From: Portunus trituberculatus | Lineage: Eukaryota; Arthropoda; Malacostraca; Decapoda; Portunidae | Length of the DNA: 64,000 nt | Direction of reading: 5' to 3' | Assembly: GCF_017591435.1 (NCBI RefSeq) | Contig: NC_059258.1 | Location: 6,668,571-6,732,570, forward strand | Shown here: positions 16,228 to 31,118 of the stretch, piece after piece | Numbering within the stretch: the stretch's first letter is position 1 | Layout of the letters: each line of letters opens with the position of its first letter | Program-made: the position numbers and the translations under genes | The notes under the pieces: model-generated | Database searches by the model: none | Told to the model about the DNA's origin: nothing | Seen by the model: only the letters and a program-made list of their open reading frames with translations

Positions 16228-19200
16228 TCATGAGTGGTACAGCTGCGTCAGGCACACCCTCATTGTGTTCATGTAGCGTTCCCAGGTGGTGCGCAGGGAG
16301 TGATCGCTGGGGGAGGCGGGAGGACAGTGGTGTTATGGGGTGGAACAGGTGGAACAGGTGATAGATGAGGGAGACAGATTTAGAGAAGAAAGAGTGGGAA
16401 GACAAAGAGATGAATGAGGGAAGAGTAAGAATTAGAGGAGGGTAGGAGGACAAAAGTAAATGAATAAACATGGCAATAGAGAAAGATTTAGAGGAAAAGG
16501 AGAAAAATTCAGCTAGGTGAAAGGAACAGGGATGATAAATGATGGAAGAGTAAGATTTAGAGGAAAGAGGAGAATGGGAAGACAGAAAATGAGGAAATAG
16601 AGGAAGAAGAGAAAAGATGAGAATTAAGTGAAGGAAGACAAATACAGATAAATGAAGAAAGAGCAAGATTTAGAGAAGAAAGAGGATAAATGAGGAAAGA
16701 GAAGGAATCAAAGAAAAAAAAAAAAAAAATGAGTACATGAGGGAAAACAGATGAATGGAAAAAACAAGGAAATAGATAATGATTTAAAGGAAGAAAGAGA
16801 AGAAAAGATGAGTGTTATGTGAGGAGACAGAAGAAAATGAGGAAAGAGAAAGAAAAGGAAAATTTATTCAGATGAGGAAAAAAAAGGCAGAAAATTAGGA
16901 AGAGTAAGAATTTAAGTAAGTAAGTAAGTAAGTTTATTTGGATTAAAGAAGAAAAGAAGAAAAAATGAGTGTCAGGTGAGGGAAGACAAAAATAAATGAG
17001 GAAATAGAGTAAGATTTAAAAGAGGAAGAAAAAAGTAAGGTGAGGAAAGAGAAGTAAGGAAAAAAAAAAGGAAAAAGTAAGATTTAGAGAAAAAAGAGAA
17101 GGAAAGATGAGAGTTACGTGAAAGAAGAAAAAGTAAATGAGGAAATAGAGTAAGATTAAAAAAGAAAGAAGAAAATTAGATGAGACAAGAGATGTAAAGA
17201 AAAAGGAAGAAAGAATAAAATTTAGAGAAGAAAACAAGAAAAATGAGAGTTAGATAAGGAAAGACAGATAAATGAGAAAATGAGGAAAAAGTAAGATTTA
17301 AAAGAAGAAGAGGGAAAGTAAAGTGAGGGAAGAGGTAAAGAAAAGAAAGAAACAGAGATAAGAAGAAGAAGGAAAGAGTAAGAAGAAAGAGAAGGAAATG
17401 AGAAAATAAGGTAAAAAGAGTAAGATTTTTAAAAGAGGAAGAGGAAAGCAAGCTGAAGGAAGAAGTAGAGAAAAGAAAGAAAGAAAAAAAGAATTAAGTG
17501 AAAAAGAAAAATGATAAAATAAGGAAATAGAATAGAGTAAGATTTATAAAAGGAAGAGAAAAGTAAGATGAAGGAGAGGTAAAGAAAAGGAAGAGTAAGA
17601 TTTAGAGAAGAAAGAGAAGGAAAGATAAATAAACAGAGTAAGATTTATAAGAGGAAGAGGAAATTAAGCTGACAGAAGGTAAAGAAAAGGAGGAAAGTAA
17701 GATTTAGAGGAGAAAAAAGAGGAAAGATAATTAAGGTATAGAAAGACAGAAGATAAATGAATAAAATAAGAAAATTAGACTATGATTTAGAGGAAAAGGA
17801 GAAAAGGTGAGTGTCAGGTGAGGAAAAACAGGTGGAAATGAAGAGAAAGACCAAAAACTTACAAGAGAAATATGAGGAAAAATTAATGTGAAAAAAGACA
17901 GAGATAAATGAGGAAACAAGGAAACACAGTAAAGATTAAAAGAGAGACATGGAAAGTTGAGTGTCAGGTGAGGAAAAAAACAAGTAGAAATAAAGGGAAA
18001 GACTGAAAATCCACAAGAGAAACATGAGGAAAAATTAACATAAGGGAAATAGGACAGATAAATGAGGAAACAAGGAAACTGAGTAAGATTTAAAGATAGA
18101 CGAGGAAAAATAAGTATCAGGGAAAGAAAAAAATGGACAGAAATAAAGAGGAGCAAAAATTTTTAGGAGGAACAAGAGAGAGAGAGAAATAAGATAAATT
18201 AGGAAACAAGAGAATTGAGTAAGATTTTGAGTGAGAGGAGGAAAAATAAGTGACAGGCAAAAGAAAAACAGGTGGAAATAAAAAGAAAAGTGAAAGATTT
18301 ATTGAAGAAAAATAAGTGTACGTGAAAAGAGAGAGATAAAGAATGAAACAAGGAAATAGAGTAAGATTTAGAATGAGGAGGAAAAATATTTGTCAGATGA
18401 AGAAGAACAGGTAGAAATAGAGAAAAGAGTAAAATTTATAAGAGAAATAGGAGGAAAAATTTGTGCTAAGAACAAAGGTAAATGAGGAAACAAGGAAATA
18501 GAGTAAGTATTTAAGAAGAGAAGAGGAAAAAACAAGTATCAAACAAAGAAAAACAGCTAGAAATAGAGAAAAGAGTAAAATCCATAAGAGAAACTGGAGG
18601 AAAAATTTGTGCTAAGAGAAAAAGACAGATAAATTAGGAAACAAGGAAACAGAGTAAGATTTAAGGAGAGACGAGGAAAAATAATTAACAAAGAAAAAAT
18701 GGGGTAGAAATAGAGAAAAGAGTAAAATTCACAAGGAAACAGGAGGAAATATTTATGCAAAGAGAAAAAGACAGATAAATGAGGAAACAAGGAAACAGAG
18801 TAAGATTTAAAGAGAAACAAGGAAAAATAAGTAACAGACAAAGAGAAAATGGCTAGAAATAGAGAAAAGAGTAAAATTTGTAAGAGAAACAGGAGAAAAA
18901 TTAGTGAAAGATGAGACAAAAAAAAAAAAAAAAAAAAAAAAAAGAAAGAAAGAAAGACAAAGTGAGATTTATACCAAGAAGAAAATTGAGTTAGATGAAG
19001 AAAATCGAAAGAGTTAAGCTTAGCAATGATACAGACACACAGACATTAAGCTTAGCAAGGTGAGACAGACACTAACAGACTCAAAACAAGAAACACAAGT
19101 TGATAGAAAAAACACAAAGATGAGGAGGAAGTAAAACAAGACACACCAATAATGAAAGAGGAGAAAGATTAAAAAAGGAAAAACAAGAAATGAAGATGAA

Positions 19201-20577
19201 AGAGAAGAAAATGATAAACAAGAGATGAAGAAGAAATAGAAACACAAATAGATAAAACAAGACAAAGATGAGGAGGAAGAAAACAAGGCAAAACAATGAT
19301 AAAACAGAAGATAAAAAAAAAAAAAAAAAACAGAGATGAAGATGAAAGGGAAGAAAACGATAAACAAGAGATGAAGAAGAAATAGAAACACAAATAGATA
19401 ATACAAGACAAAGATGAGGAGGAAGAAAAACAAGGCAAAACAATGATAAAACAGAAGAAAAAAAAAAAGAAAAAAAAAACAGATGAAGATGAAAGAGAAG
19501 AAAAAGAAAAACAAGAGATGAAGAAGAAATAGAAACACAAATAGATAATACAAGACAAAGATGAGGAGGAAGAAAAACAAGGCAAAACAATGATAAAACA
19601 GAAGAAAAAAAAAAAAACAGATGAAGATGAAAGAGAAGCAAAGATAAACAAGAGATGAAGAAGAAATAGAAACACAAATAAATGAAGAAAACAGGAAAGA
19701 CAATGATGAAAAGACAAAAGATAAGTGAAAAGAAGAAATGAAGATGAAAGAGAAGAAAAAGGTAAACAAAAAACAATAGATGAATATGAAATAGAAACAC
19801 AAATAGATGAAACAAGACAAAGATGAGATAAAAAAGGAAGAAAAGCAGGCAAAACGATGACAAAACAGAAGAAAACAGACACTAATAAAATAACAGACGA
19901 TAAAACAGGAGAAAACACACAGATTAAGAAATGAAACAGAAAAAAAACACCAAAAGAATAAAAAATGAAAGAATGAAAAGGAGAGGAAAATAATGTAAAA
20001 GAATCAGAAAAAGAGACAAAACAAGACCAAGAAAAGAAAGGAAAGGAAAACAAAGACAAAAATAAAAAAGAAATTGAATAAAAAACAAATAAAAGGGAAA
20101 ACAAGAGACAAAAACTAAACAAAAAAGAGAAATAGAATAACAAATAAAATGAGGAAGTAGAAGTTAAAAGAAATTAAACTAAATCAAAACAAACGCAAAC
20201 ACAAAACAAGCCAAGAAAAACAAACAGGACATGCAACAAACACCAACTCACTAACACAACACAAACACAAACAAACAACAAAGAAAATGACAAACAACAC
20301 ATTAATTTCCTCAGTAACATGCGGAGAGGAGGAAAAAAAAAAAATTCAGGCTTGCTTTCATTTGGTGTTTGAGTGATGGTGGTGGTGGTGGTGTATGATG
20401 TTTGAGTGGTGGTGGTGGTGGTGGTGGTGGTGGTGGTGGTGGTGGTGTATGATGTTTGAGTGATGATGTGTAGTGGTGGTGGTGGTGGTGGTGGTGGTGG
20501 TGGTGGTGGTGGTGGTGGTGGTGGTGGTGGTGTGTGGTGGTGTTTGAAAGTGTGTGGTAATAGATACAAGACTACTA

Positions 20578-20644
<67 letters not shown>

Positions 20645-20933
20645 TCACTGTTTGATCTGCTGCAGTCTCTGACGAGACAGCCAGACGTTACCCTACGGAA
20701 CGAGCTCAGAGCTCATTATTTCCGATCTTGGGATAGGTCTGAGACCAGGCACACACCACACACCGGGACAACAAGGTCACAACTCCTCGATTTACATCCC
20801 GTACCTACTCACTGCTAGGTGAACAGCACCTACACGTCAAAGGAGACACACCCAAATATCTCCACCCGGCCGGGGAATCGAACCCCGGTCATCTGGCTTG
20901 TGAAGCCAGTGCTCTAACCACTGAGCTACCGGG

Positions 20934-20991
<58 letters not shown>

Positions 20992-23900
20992 CATGACATG
21001 CAGGTGGGGAGTGGGGAGGTGGGGGAGAGTGCCATTAGCTATAGTGTGTTTAGGGATTGTCTTTCCTTCCCTGTCATTTTCTTCTCACCTTCTTCCTTTG
21101 TGTTTTCTTGTGGTGTGGGAAGCAGGAGGAGGAGGAGGAGGAGAAGGAATGGAGGAGGAGGAATGGAGAAGGATAAGGAAGAGGAATGGAGGTCGGGGGT
21201 GGTGGAGGTGGAGGAGGAGGAGGACAGAGCAATGAGAGACAGTTTAATAGCAGTATCAAATCATGCACACCTGACAGCAATGATAGCACAGTTCCCAGCA
21301 TTGGACACTATTCAAAGGCTAACACAGGTACCAAACACTGACAGATCTCCATATAGAAGCACACAAAGCAGTAAATATTGGAGACATACAGATGAAGCAG
21401 GTTTGTTTTGGTATTACTCTTCCACTAAAGCAAGATTTGAGAGGATAACATTTCATAACAAAGATTAAAAAGCAGGATAATTTTTTTTTTTGTATTACTT
21501 TTAACTAATACAGGAAGTTGAGAGTAGCAAGGATGACTTCTAAATATAGTAGAGAGATTAAGCGAGATTGAGAGTATAAAAACAGCACTTCAAGATAAAG
21601 ATTAAGCAGAATTTTGTACCACTCCTAAACTAACAAGATAGAGAAGCAATGATAACAATAACAGGTTTCTTAATGCATAATGGGACAAGATAGTGATTAA
21701 GCAAGATTAAGAGTGTACAGAACAGCATTTCAAAACAACAATGATAAGAATTAAGCAGAAATTTGTACCACTCCTTAACTAACAAGAAAGAAAAATAATA
21801 ACATAATGGGACAAGATAGTGATTAAGAAAGTTTGGAAGTATAAAGAACAGCATTTCAAAACAAGAGTAAAAATTAAGCAGAAATTTGTACCACTCCTAA
21901 GACAAGACTGAATAGCAAAGACACTTCAAAACAAAATACAATAACACATGATACAGAAAGAAAGCAGGATTGGAAGTATAATGAACAGCATTTCAGAACA
22001 ACAAGAGTAAAGATTAAGCAGAAATTTGTATCAACCCTAGGACAAGATAGGTAGCAAAGACAACACTTCAAGACAACAACAATAACTAGTTTCTTAGCAC
22101 AAAGTGGGATAAGATAAAAAGAAAGCAAGAATTGAGAGTATAAAGATTGAACAGAACTTTGTATCACTCTGTAACTGACACAAGATTGAGAGGTAGCAAG
22201 GAGAACACTTCAAAACAACAAGGACAAGAAATATAGAAATGAAGCAAGATTGAGAAGTATAAAAGACCAGTACACTTCAAAACAACAGTAGAGATTAAGC
22301 AGAAATTTGTATTACTCCTAAGATAAGTGGCAGAGATAACACTTCAAAACAACAATAAGTAATATAGAAGTTAAGCAAGATTGAGAAGTAGAAGAACAGC
22401 ACTTCAAAACAAAAATAGTTGAGATTATGCAGAAAATTGTGTTATTCCTCAAACAAGACTGAGAGGTAGCAAGAACTCTTCAAAACAACAACAATAACAA
22501 GTAATAGAGGAATGAAGCTTGCAAGATTAATAGTACAAAAAAAAAGAGTACATCAAAAAACAATGATAAAAATAAAGCAGAATTTTGTATTTCTCCTAAG
22601 ATAAGATAGAAGAGGAATGACACTTCAAAACAACAACAATAACAAGTATCTCAGCACAAAGGGGGACAAGATAGAAAGAAAGCAAGATTGAGGTATAAAA
22701 ACAGCACTTCAAAACAACAGCAGTAGGTATTAAGCAGAATTTTGTATCACTCCTAAGACAAGATAGGTAGCAAGGTGAACATTTCAAAACTACAACAATA
22801 ACAAGTTTCTTAGCACAAAGGAGGACAAGATAGAAATGAAGCAAGATTGAGAGTATACAGATTAAGACAAGATTTAGTAGCAAGAACACTTCAAAACAAC
22901 AACATTAACAAGTAATAAAGAAAGAAAGCAAGATTGAGAAGTAAAAGAACAGCACTTCAAAACAACAAGAGTAGAGATTAAGCAGAAATTTGTATTACTC
23001 CTAAGATAATGAATTAATACCACTTCAAAACAACAATGACAAGTAATACAGAAAGAAAGCAAGATTGAGAAGTAGAGATGTACCGATGCATCGGTATCGG
23101 TATCGGCCTATTTTTTTAGGTATTGGTATAGGTATCGGCATCGGCTTATTTTATGCCGATACTTCCGATACCTAAAAGGAATTTACAACTTAGTGATATA
23201 TTCGATATAAGATATTGATGATACCAAATTAATATAATACGGCGTATTAAGTTTCCGTGGTGATTACCGTATGTCATAGAATACTGTTTTCTGTGGTAAT
23301 AAGCCACAACCTAGAAATTTAGAATAAACTAAACTTTTTTCTATTTAATTGAAAAGATTAGGTGAAAGCTCATGTTTCTGAATTGGTCTACTAATGTGTA
23401 ACGAATTAATATCAAAGGATGTCAGATTTAATTAAAGAGAAACATACACAACAAAATGAGTTTTTGCTAATATTTTGTGTCTGTTTTACAATTTTAATAA
23501 TTTTAAAAATATTTTTGATCGTCAAAATATCAATAAAATTAATAATGAAAATGCACAAGACCAAATGGTCGCTAAAGGAGTAAGAAGTAAGAATTTAAAA
23601 TAACTGACAAGAATCAGAAGACTGAGAAGATATTCATTCCAATTACTGAGTAATTTACCTTTGCAAATGGCTTCAAAAAGCTTCTAGAATTGCTCCTATT
23701 TCACAAACGTTCTCAGAAGGACTCACAGCATCCCACAAAACAAAGCCTCCCATCTGATAACGCTCGCCGTCCACCAACTCATCCTGGTGTCCAGTGCAGT
23801 AATCACTATAAGTAGTAGTATCGGTATCGGTGTTATCGGTATCGGTAGTAGTATCGGTATCAGCCCAGTTAGGTGGTATCAGTATCGGTATCGGAATCGG

Positions 23901-24631
23901 CCAAAATTTTGGTATCGGCACATCTCTATTGAGAAGTACAAGAACAGCACTTCAAAACAAAAATAGTAGAGATTAAGCAGAAATTTGTATTATTCCTAAA
24001 ACAAGATTGAGAGCAAGAAGAACACTTCAAAACAACACCAATAACAAGTAATATAGAAAGAAAGCAAGATTGAAAGCAGCAAAACCAGCTCACCAAAACA
24101 ACAATGATGAATATTAAGCAAAATTCTGTATCACTCCTAAAAGAAGACAGAAGAGTAACAACACTTCAAAACAACAACAATAACAAGTATCTTAACACAA
24201 AGGGGGACAAGATAGTGATTAAGCAAGATTGAGAAGTAGAAGAACAGCACTTCAAAACAACAAGACAAGAGATTAAGCAGAAATTTGTATCACTCGTAAG
24301 ACAAGACTAAGAGGTGAGAAAGACAACACAAGTATCTCAGTACAAAGGGACAAGAGAAGCAAAGAAAATGGACACAGTGGACACAGTGGACACAGTAACT
24401 AGTGTGTCAAATCAAGCTGGGTTTTGTTGGGCCATGTTTCCTCAAAGCGAGAGAAAAAGATTGATTTGAAGAGTATGACTTGAAGAGCAAAATGGTAAAT
24501 AACGACAGCAATGAGCACTTCTGCCAATAAATTCTCTAAAGTGAAGTGAGGAGAAAGATGAGATAGAGAACAGGAAGGTTTAGATCACAGTATTATACAT
24601 ATATGATTCCTTTTAGTTTGTTCATAGAGTA

Positions 24632-24695
<64 letters not shown>

Positions 24696-26122
24696 GTCAA
24701 ATTTTCACTAGATTCTCTTAAAGTAAAATGAGGAGAAAGATGAGAGAGAGAGAATATAAAGGTTTAAATCTCAGAGCTATAACATTATGATTTCTTTTAA
24801 CCTGTTGATAGAGTAAACAATAATAACAACAATAAGTCAAATTCTCAATCGATCTTCGAAAGTGTGGTGAGAAAAATGGGGCAGAAGAAATATGAAGGCT
24901 TAAATCACACAAAAATAACGAGATGTGTATTACTTTTTCAATGCCTAGGTAAAGTTAACAGTAATAATAATAGCATCAAGTAAGTGTTACGATAGATTTT
25001 CTGAGGTGAAGTGAGGAGAAAGATGAGATGAAGAGAAATGAAGGTTTAAATCATAGAAAATAGCTACTGTATATGAATCTTTTTTAATGTATAGGTAAAG
25101 CAAATAATAATAATAACAGGATCAAATAAGTGTTCCAATAGACTTGCTGAACGTAAGTGAGGGAAAGATGAGATAGAGAGAATATGAACGCTTAAATTAC
25201 AGAAAATAACTGCATGTATATGAATTTTGTTCAATGTACAGGTAAAATACACAATAATAATAATAGCATCAAGTGTTGCAATATATTACCTAAACTTAAG
25301 TGAAGAGAAAGATGAGATAGAGAATGTGAAGGCTTAAATCACAGAAAATAGCTACTGTGTATGAATTTTTCAATGTCTAAGTAAAGTAAACAGTCATAAT
25401 AATAGCATCATGTAAATTTTCTGATACATTTCCTGAAGTGAAGAGAGGAGAAAGATGAGATAGAGGAAATATGACACTTTAAATCACAGAAAAATAACTA
25501 TGCGACTTTTTTTGGTGTATAGGTAAAGTAACCAGCAATAATACCAGCATCAAGTATGTGTTGCAATGGACCATCTGAGGTGAAAGGAAGAGAAACATGA
25601 GATGGAGAAAATACAGAAGTTTACAACAGAATTACAACCACATTTCTTCACACAAAGCCATAGTAACAAAGATAAGGAAAAGAAAAAAAGAAAAAAAAAA
25701 CAATTCTAATATATTTCCTGGACTGAAGCAAAGAGAAAGATGAGATAGAAGAAAATTAATGTTTATATCACTGACCAATACCCACAATTTTCACTCCAGA
25801 GCCACAATAAGCAATAAAAACAACAAACAACATTTTAATACACTTCCTGAACCAAAGCAAGGAAAACACAATAAAACACAAAACACACACACACAAACAT
25901 ACACGACCACACAGAGAAGAGTGCCACAAACACACAAACACACACAACACAAGGAACACAAACACATCAAACAAAACAAACTATACATAGATAGCAAGAC
26001 AGACAGGCATACACACACACATACATACACACACCATCAGACTAACAGAAGGGCACCACAAACACCACATGACACAAACACACCAAACAAAACAAACACA
26101 TAGAAAACAAGACAGACAGACA

Positions 26123-26190
<68 letters not shown>

Positions 26191-27863
26191 AAAAACCCTC
26201 AAAATTCCCTAAAAATCTGCCAAAAAATATCTCTAAAACATTTTAAAAACATCAAAAGCAATTCAAACTATGACAATAAACATTTACACACCTCCAAACT
26301 ATCACAAAACACTTAAAACCTCAAAAAGATTAAAAAACACACCAAAAACCCATCATTCACCTCTAAACTATTACAAATACTTTCAAAAACAAACAAAAAA
26401 GCAAAACAACACACTCAAAACACACCTTAAACACTCAAAAATTTACACTAAACCACAAAAACAACCCAAAAACACAAACAACCAAAAAACAAACACTCAT
26501 CTTAAAACACCCCCAAACACATACAAAACACAAAAAAACACTACAAAACTCAAACAAACACATCCAAAACACTCCTAAACACTGCCACACACCTCAACCC
26601 ACCTACATATCCTAAAACACCCCCAAACACACAAAAAAAAACAGAAAAAACACCAGCAAACTCAGATACACCCTTTAAACACACCCAAACACCACCACAT
26701 ACCCTAAAACACACAAAACACACAAAAAATACCAATAACTCTAACACACATACCATAAACACACCTACACACCTCCACACACCCAACACTCCCCCACACA
26801 CATACATACCTCGCCATAATGTCCAGCGCAGACCCAGCCTCGGCATACACTTTGAGGAATACCTCCAGCTCGGGCGACTTCCACCTGGCTTGTCTGCAGG
26901 GCTCCACCACTCTCTCCACTGCATCCACAAAGAAATCCCTCAAATCCCGGGAGTTGTTGAGAGAGCAGCCAATGTTTATGATCCCCCTGGAGTACGTCTT
27001 GAAGTTGCTCTCCACCTCCGAGCACATGCGGTCTGGTATCTTGCCTCGAAGGTGGCTTAGGGTAACGCTGTGTTGTGGGGTGATGGAGGAAGGGTTTAGG
27101 TAAGTTTTGGTGGTGTTGGGTGAGGTTAGAATGAAGTTTTTTGGGTGTAATGAAAAGATAAAGTTTGATATCTTTCTCTGAGGTGGCTTTTGGGTGATGC
27201 TGTGTTGTGGGGTGATGGAGGAAGGGTTTAGGTAAGTTTTGGTGATGTTGGGTTGGGTTAGGGTGACAATTTTTGGTTGCAATAAAGGGTGAAATAGCAA
27301 AATATAATCTGGTATTCTTTTTCTCATTTGGGTGATGCTGTGCTGTGGGGTGATAGACGTATGTTTTGGTAGTGTTGGGTGAAGCTTTTTAGGGGTGTAA
27401 TGAAGGGTGAAATACATAAAATAAGGTCAGATATCTTTCCTCACTGCTGGCTTAGGGTGATGCTGTGTTGTGGGATGATAGAGGAAGGGTTTAGGTAAGG
27501 TTTGGTGGTGTTGGGTTAAGCTAGGATGAAGATTTATGGATGTAATGATGAGTAATGTTACAGTGAGGATTTAGTGATGAATGAGAGACAACATTTTAAC
27601 TCTAGGGTGACACTGTGTTGTGAGGATACACAAAAAACACAGAACCTAACAGGGAAAAAAAAAAAATAAATAAAAAAAAAAAAAAAAAATAAATAAATAA
27701 ATAAATAAATAAATAAAAAAAAAGAAAAAGAAAAAACAGCCTTAAAAATAAGACATAGATTTCTCCCAAAACACCACAAACACACAAAACACTGCCCCCC
27801 CCAAAAAAAAAAGAAAAAATAGATAAAACATCCTTAAAAAAAAAAATAAAGAGAGAAACACAA

Positions 27864-27902
<39 letters not shown>

Positions 27903-28863
27903 CATGGCCTGGTAGCTCAGTGGTTAGAAAAAGCCAGATGACCGGGTTCGATTCCCCGGCCAGGTGGAGATATTTGGGTGTGTCTCCTTTCACGTCTAGC
28001 CCCTGTTCACCTAGCAGTGAGTAGGTACGGGATGTAAATCGAGGAGTTGTGACCTTGTTGTCCCGGTGTGTGGTGTGTGCCTGGTCTCAGACCTATCCCA
28101 AGATCGGAAATAATGAGCTCTGAGCTCGTTCCGTAGGGTAACGTCTGGCTGTCTCGTCAGAGACTGCAGCAGATCAAACAGTGAATTACACACACAAAAC
28201 AAAGACACACACAAACACAGACCAACAACACAACCCACTCACTTCCGATGTTCCTTCTCGCGGTCCAGCAGAAGTTTGAAGTCCCTGAGCTCAATGAGAA
28301 AGTCGCGGTCAAAATCAGTGTCATCCCTGTTGTCGGGGGCCAGGGCGGGGGCCAGGGGGCTTGCCGTGGTCCAGGAAGACATCATGAGGGACGCACACAC
28401 GGAGAAGTCCTCAAACGTCAGGTAGTTCAGCTTGCGTTTGCTCGTCTCAAAGCGGTTGTTGATGATGAAGACGATCGAGGCGTATTTTCTGTGTGGGGTG
28501 TGTTGGGTTATGTTAGGTCAGGTTGAGTGGTTTTGAGTGGGTTGAGTTGAGTTGGGTTGGGTTGGGTTGGATTGGATTGAGTTGGGTTGGGTTAAGATTG
28601 GTACTATTATTATTGTGACTTGTATTATAGTACTATCACTACTATTATTACTACTACTGTTATTACTATTACTACTACAACTACTACTACTGGTATTTGC
28701 ACATGTTGGTTAGGTTAGGTTAGGTTAAAATTGGTGGTACTACTATTAGCCCTACTACTACTACTACTACTACTACTACTAGTATTATTTATGTGTAATA
28801 TTGGAGCACGTTGTTTAGGTTACATTAAGATCAGTGCTATTATTAGTGCTGCTACTACTACTG

Positions 28864-28910
<47 letters not shown>

Positions 28911-30097
28911 GCTACTACTACTACTATTATTACCACTACCACCGACTCACTTGGCCAGTGGTGGCGGCAGCAGGAAGGCGGTCTGTATATTGGCCATCAC
29001 TGAGCCTGTCATCTCATCAACGTGTTTGAAAATCCTCTTCACGTTATCAAATTGACGCCTGGAAGCAAAATAACATCAGTACAATATTTTTCTTCACCTT
29101 AACAAATGACACCTGCAGTCTGAAGGTTTTGAGGATAAATGAGAGATGAGAAAAAATAATAAAACAGAAAAAACACAATAAACATCCAAAAATACCCAAT
29201 TAAGCAAACACACCCACTCCACACACTAAGCTTTTCCTTTCCCTTCTATCTAAACACTGCTCAAATGACACATTACAGTTTGAAACATCTATGTGCTGCA
29301 CCTTCACTACTTTTAAACGATTCTAGTTGGAGTGACACAGGTTTTCAAGTGTTTTGATGGTTTTAGTGATGGATCAAAAAGATTTCTATGTTATTGAAAG
29401 AGTAAACAGTCTTGAGAATCCATCTAATTATCTCTGTAGCCTTGGAAAACAGTTGTGGTGAAATGATGTTTGTTTTCAAGGGTGTTTTTAAGGTTCTACT
29501 AACAGATTAACAGGATTTCTATATTATCAACAGGTAAAATAGTCTTGAAAACTTGGCTAATAATCTTTGTGACCTTGGAAAACAGTTGTGGTGAGAGAAA
29601 AAAGCATTTCCCAATAAAGACTAACATGGCTAAAAAAAAATACAGATAAAGAGATCACCTTGACAACAATAGTAAAAAAAAAATAAATAAATAAACATAT
29701 CTTAACAGTCATTCATTCTATACCACACTCAGATGCACTTAACCCCTTCAGTACCATGACACATTTCCATATTTATTCTGGTTACTATTTGGCAATTTTA
29801 CACAGCTTCAGAAATTTATGTGGGGGATTAAAATAGTGAAGACTGTGGCCATTAATCTTCTGACCTTCACAGACCCTTCTTAATGTTAATAAAATGGTCT
29901 AATGGTACACAAAACTAAAGGTGAAAATGTGTCCCAGTACTGAAGGGGTTAAGGGAAGCAAGGAACATATTTACCTGCAGGACCGAAGAAGCACACCAGT
30001 TTTCTCAGCCACATCATCAAGATCCTTCCTAGTGCGGCCCGACAACTTCTTTCCAATGATCTCTCGGATAACAATGTCGTCCAGCTCATAATACCTG

Positions 30098-30171
<74 letters not shown>

Positions 30172-31065
30172 CCTGATTAATTCTATCCTAATAACTTACT
30201 TTAGATAATCGCAAGAGGAAAAAATAAAATAGAGGAGAGAACAAAACAAAATATAAAAGAAAAAGAATAAAAAATCTAACCTAACCTAACCTACCATTTA
30301 CTTTAGATAACCATAAAAAAAATTAAATAGGAAAAATAGAACAAGAAAAATAGAAAAGGGAAAAAAAAGAAAAACAAACTACCCTAACCTACCACTCACT
30401 TTAGAAAACAATAAAAAAGAAAAAGAAATTAAACAGGAGAAAAAATTACAAGAAAAAAAAACCAATCTAACCTAACTTAACATTTACTTCAAATAACCAT
30501 ACAAAAATTAATAAATGAAAAGGAATAATAGAACAAGAAAAGAAATACTGGAAACAAGGAGGAAAGAAAAGAAAGACTAACCTAATCTAACCTAACTTCT
30601 TTAGATAACCATTAAAAAAGAAAAAACTAGAAAAAGAAAGAAAAAGAAAATAGAAAAGAAAAAAGAAAAAGAAAATGAAAAAGAAAAAAAAATAACCTAA
30701 CCTAACCTAACTCACTTTTCAATCACCATACGCTGGACGGCCGGCTCCAGCTGAAAGATCCACTCCTCCGCCAGCTTGGGGGGTGTGAGCAGCAGCTTCT
30801 CCAGCATGCCAAAGGTGCGGTAATGGTCCCCAGTGTCCGAGGCGAGGAGGTCCTGCGCCGCACCCCACGCCTCCAGCTCCCCGCGCTGCTGCAACACTGA
30901 CACACACTCCACCACTGAAGGGGTGAGGGGGTGAGGGGTGGCAGGGCAAGGATGTGTTATTATTTTATGTTTCTCTGGTGTTTATTGGTGGTTAAAGTCA
31001 CATTATTAAGCAATCAGGTATATTTCACATGCTGCTTGATAGAATACGGTAGTTCATTAGGATGG

Positions 31066-31118
<53 letters not shown>

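Noticed and set aside
16163..20143. Long minus-strand frames rich in Phe, Leu and Ser resembling membrane proteins
   Set aside because: They come from A/G-only tandem repeats read on the opposite strand. Composition explains the hydrophobicity and the units repeat.
20860..20935. Functional tRNA-Val gene
   Set aside because: The cloverleaf head is the 5' end of a SINE with body and AC tail, repeated elsewhere in decayed form.
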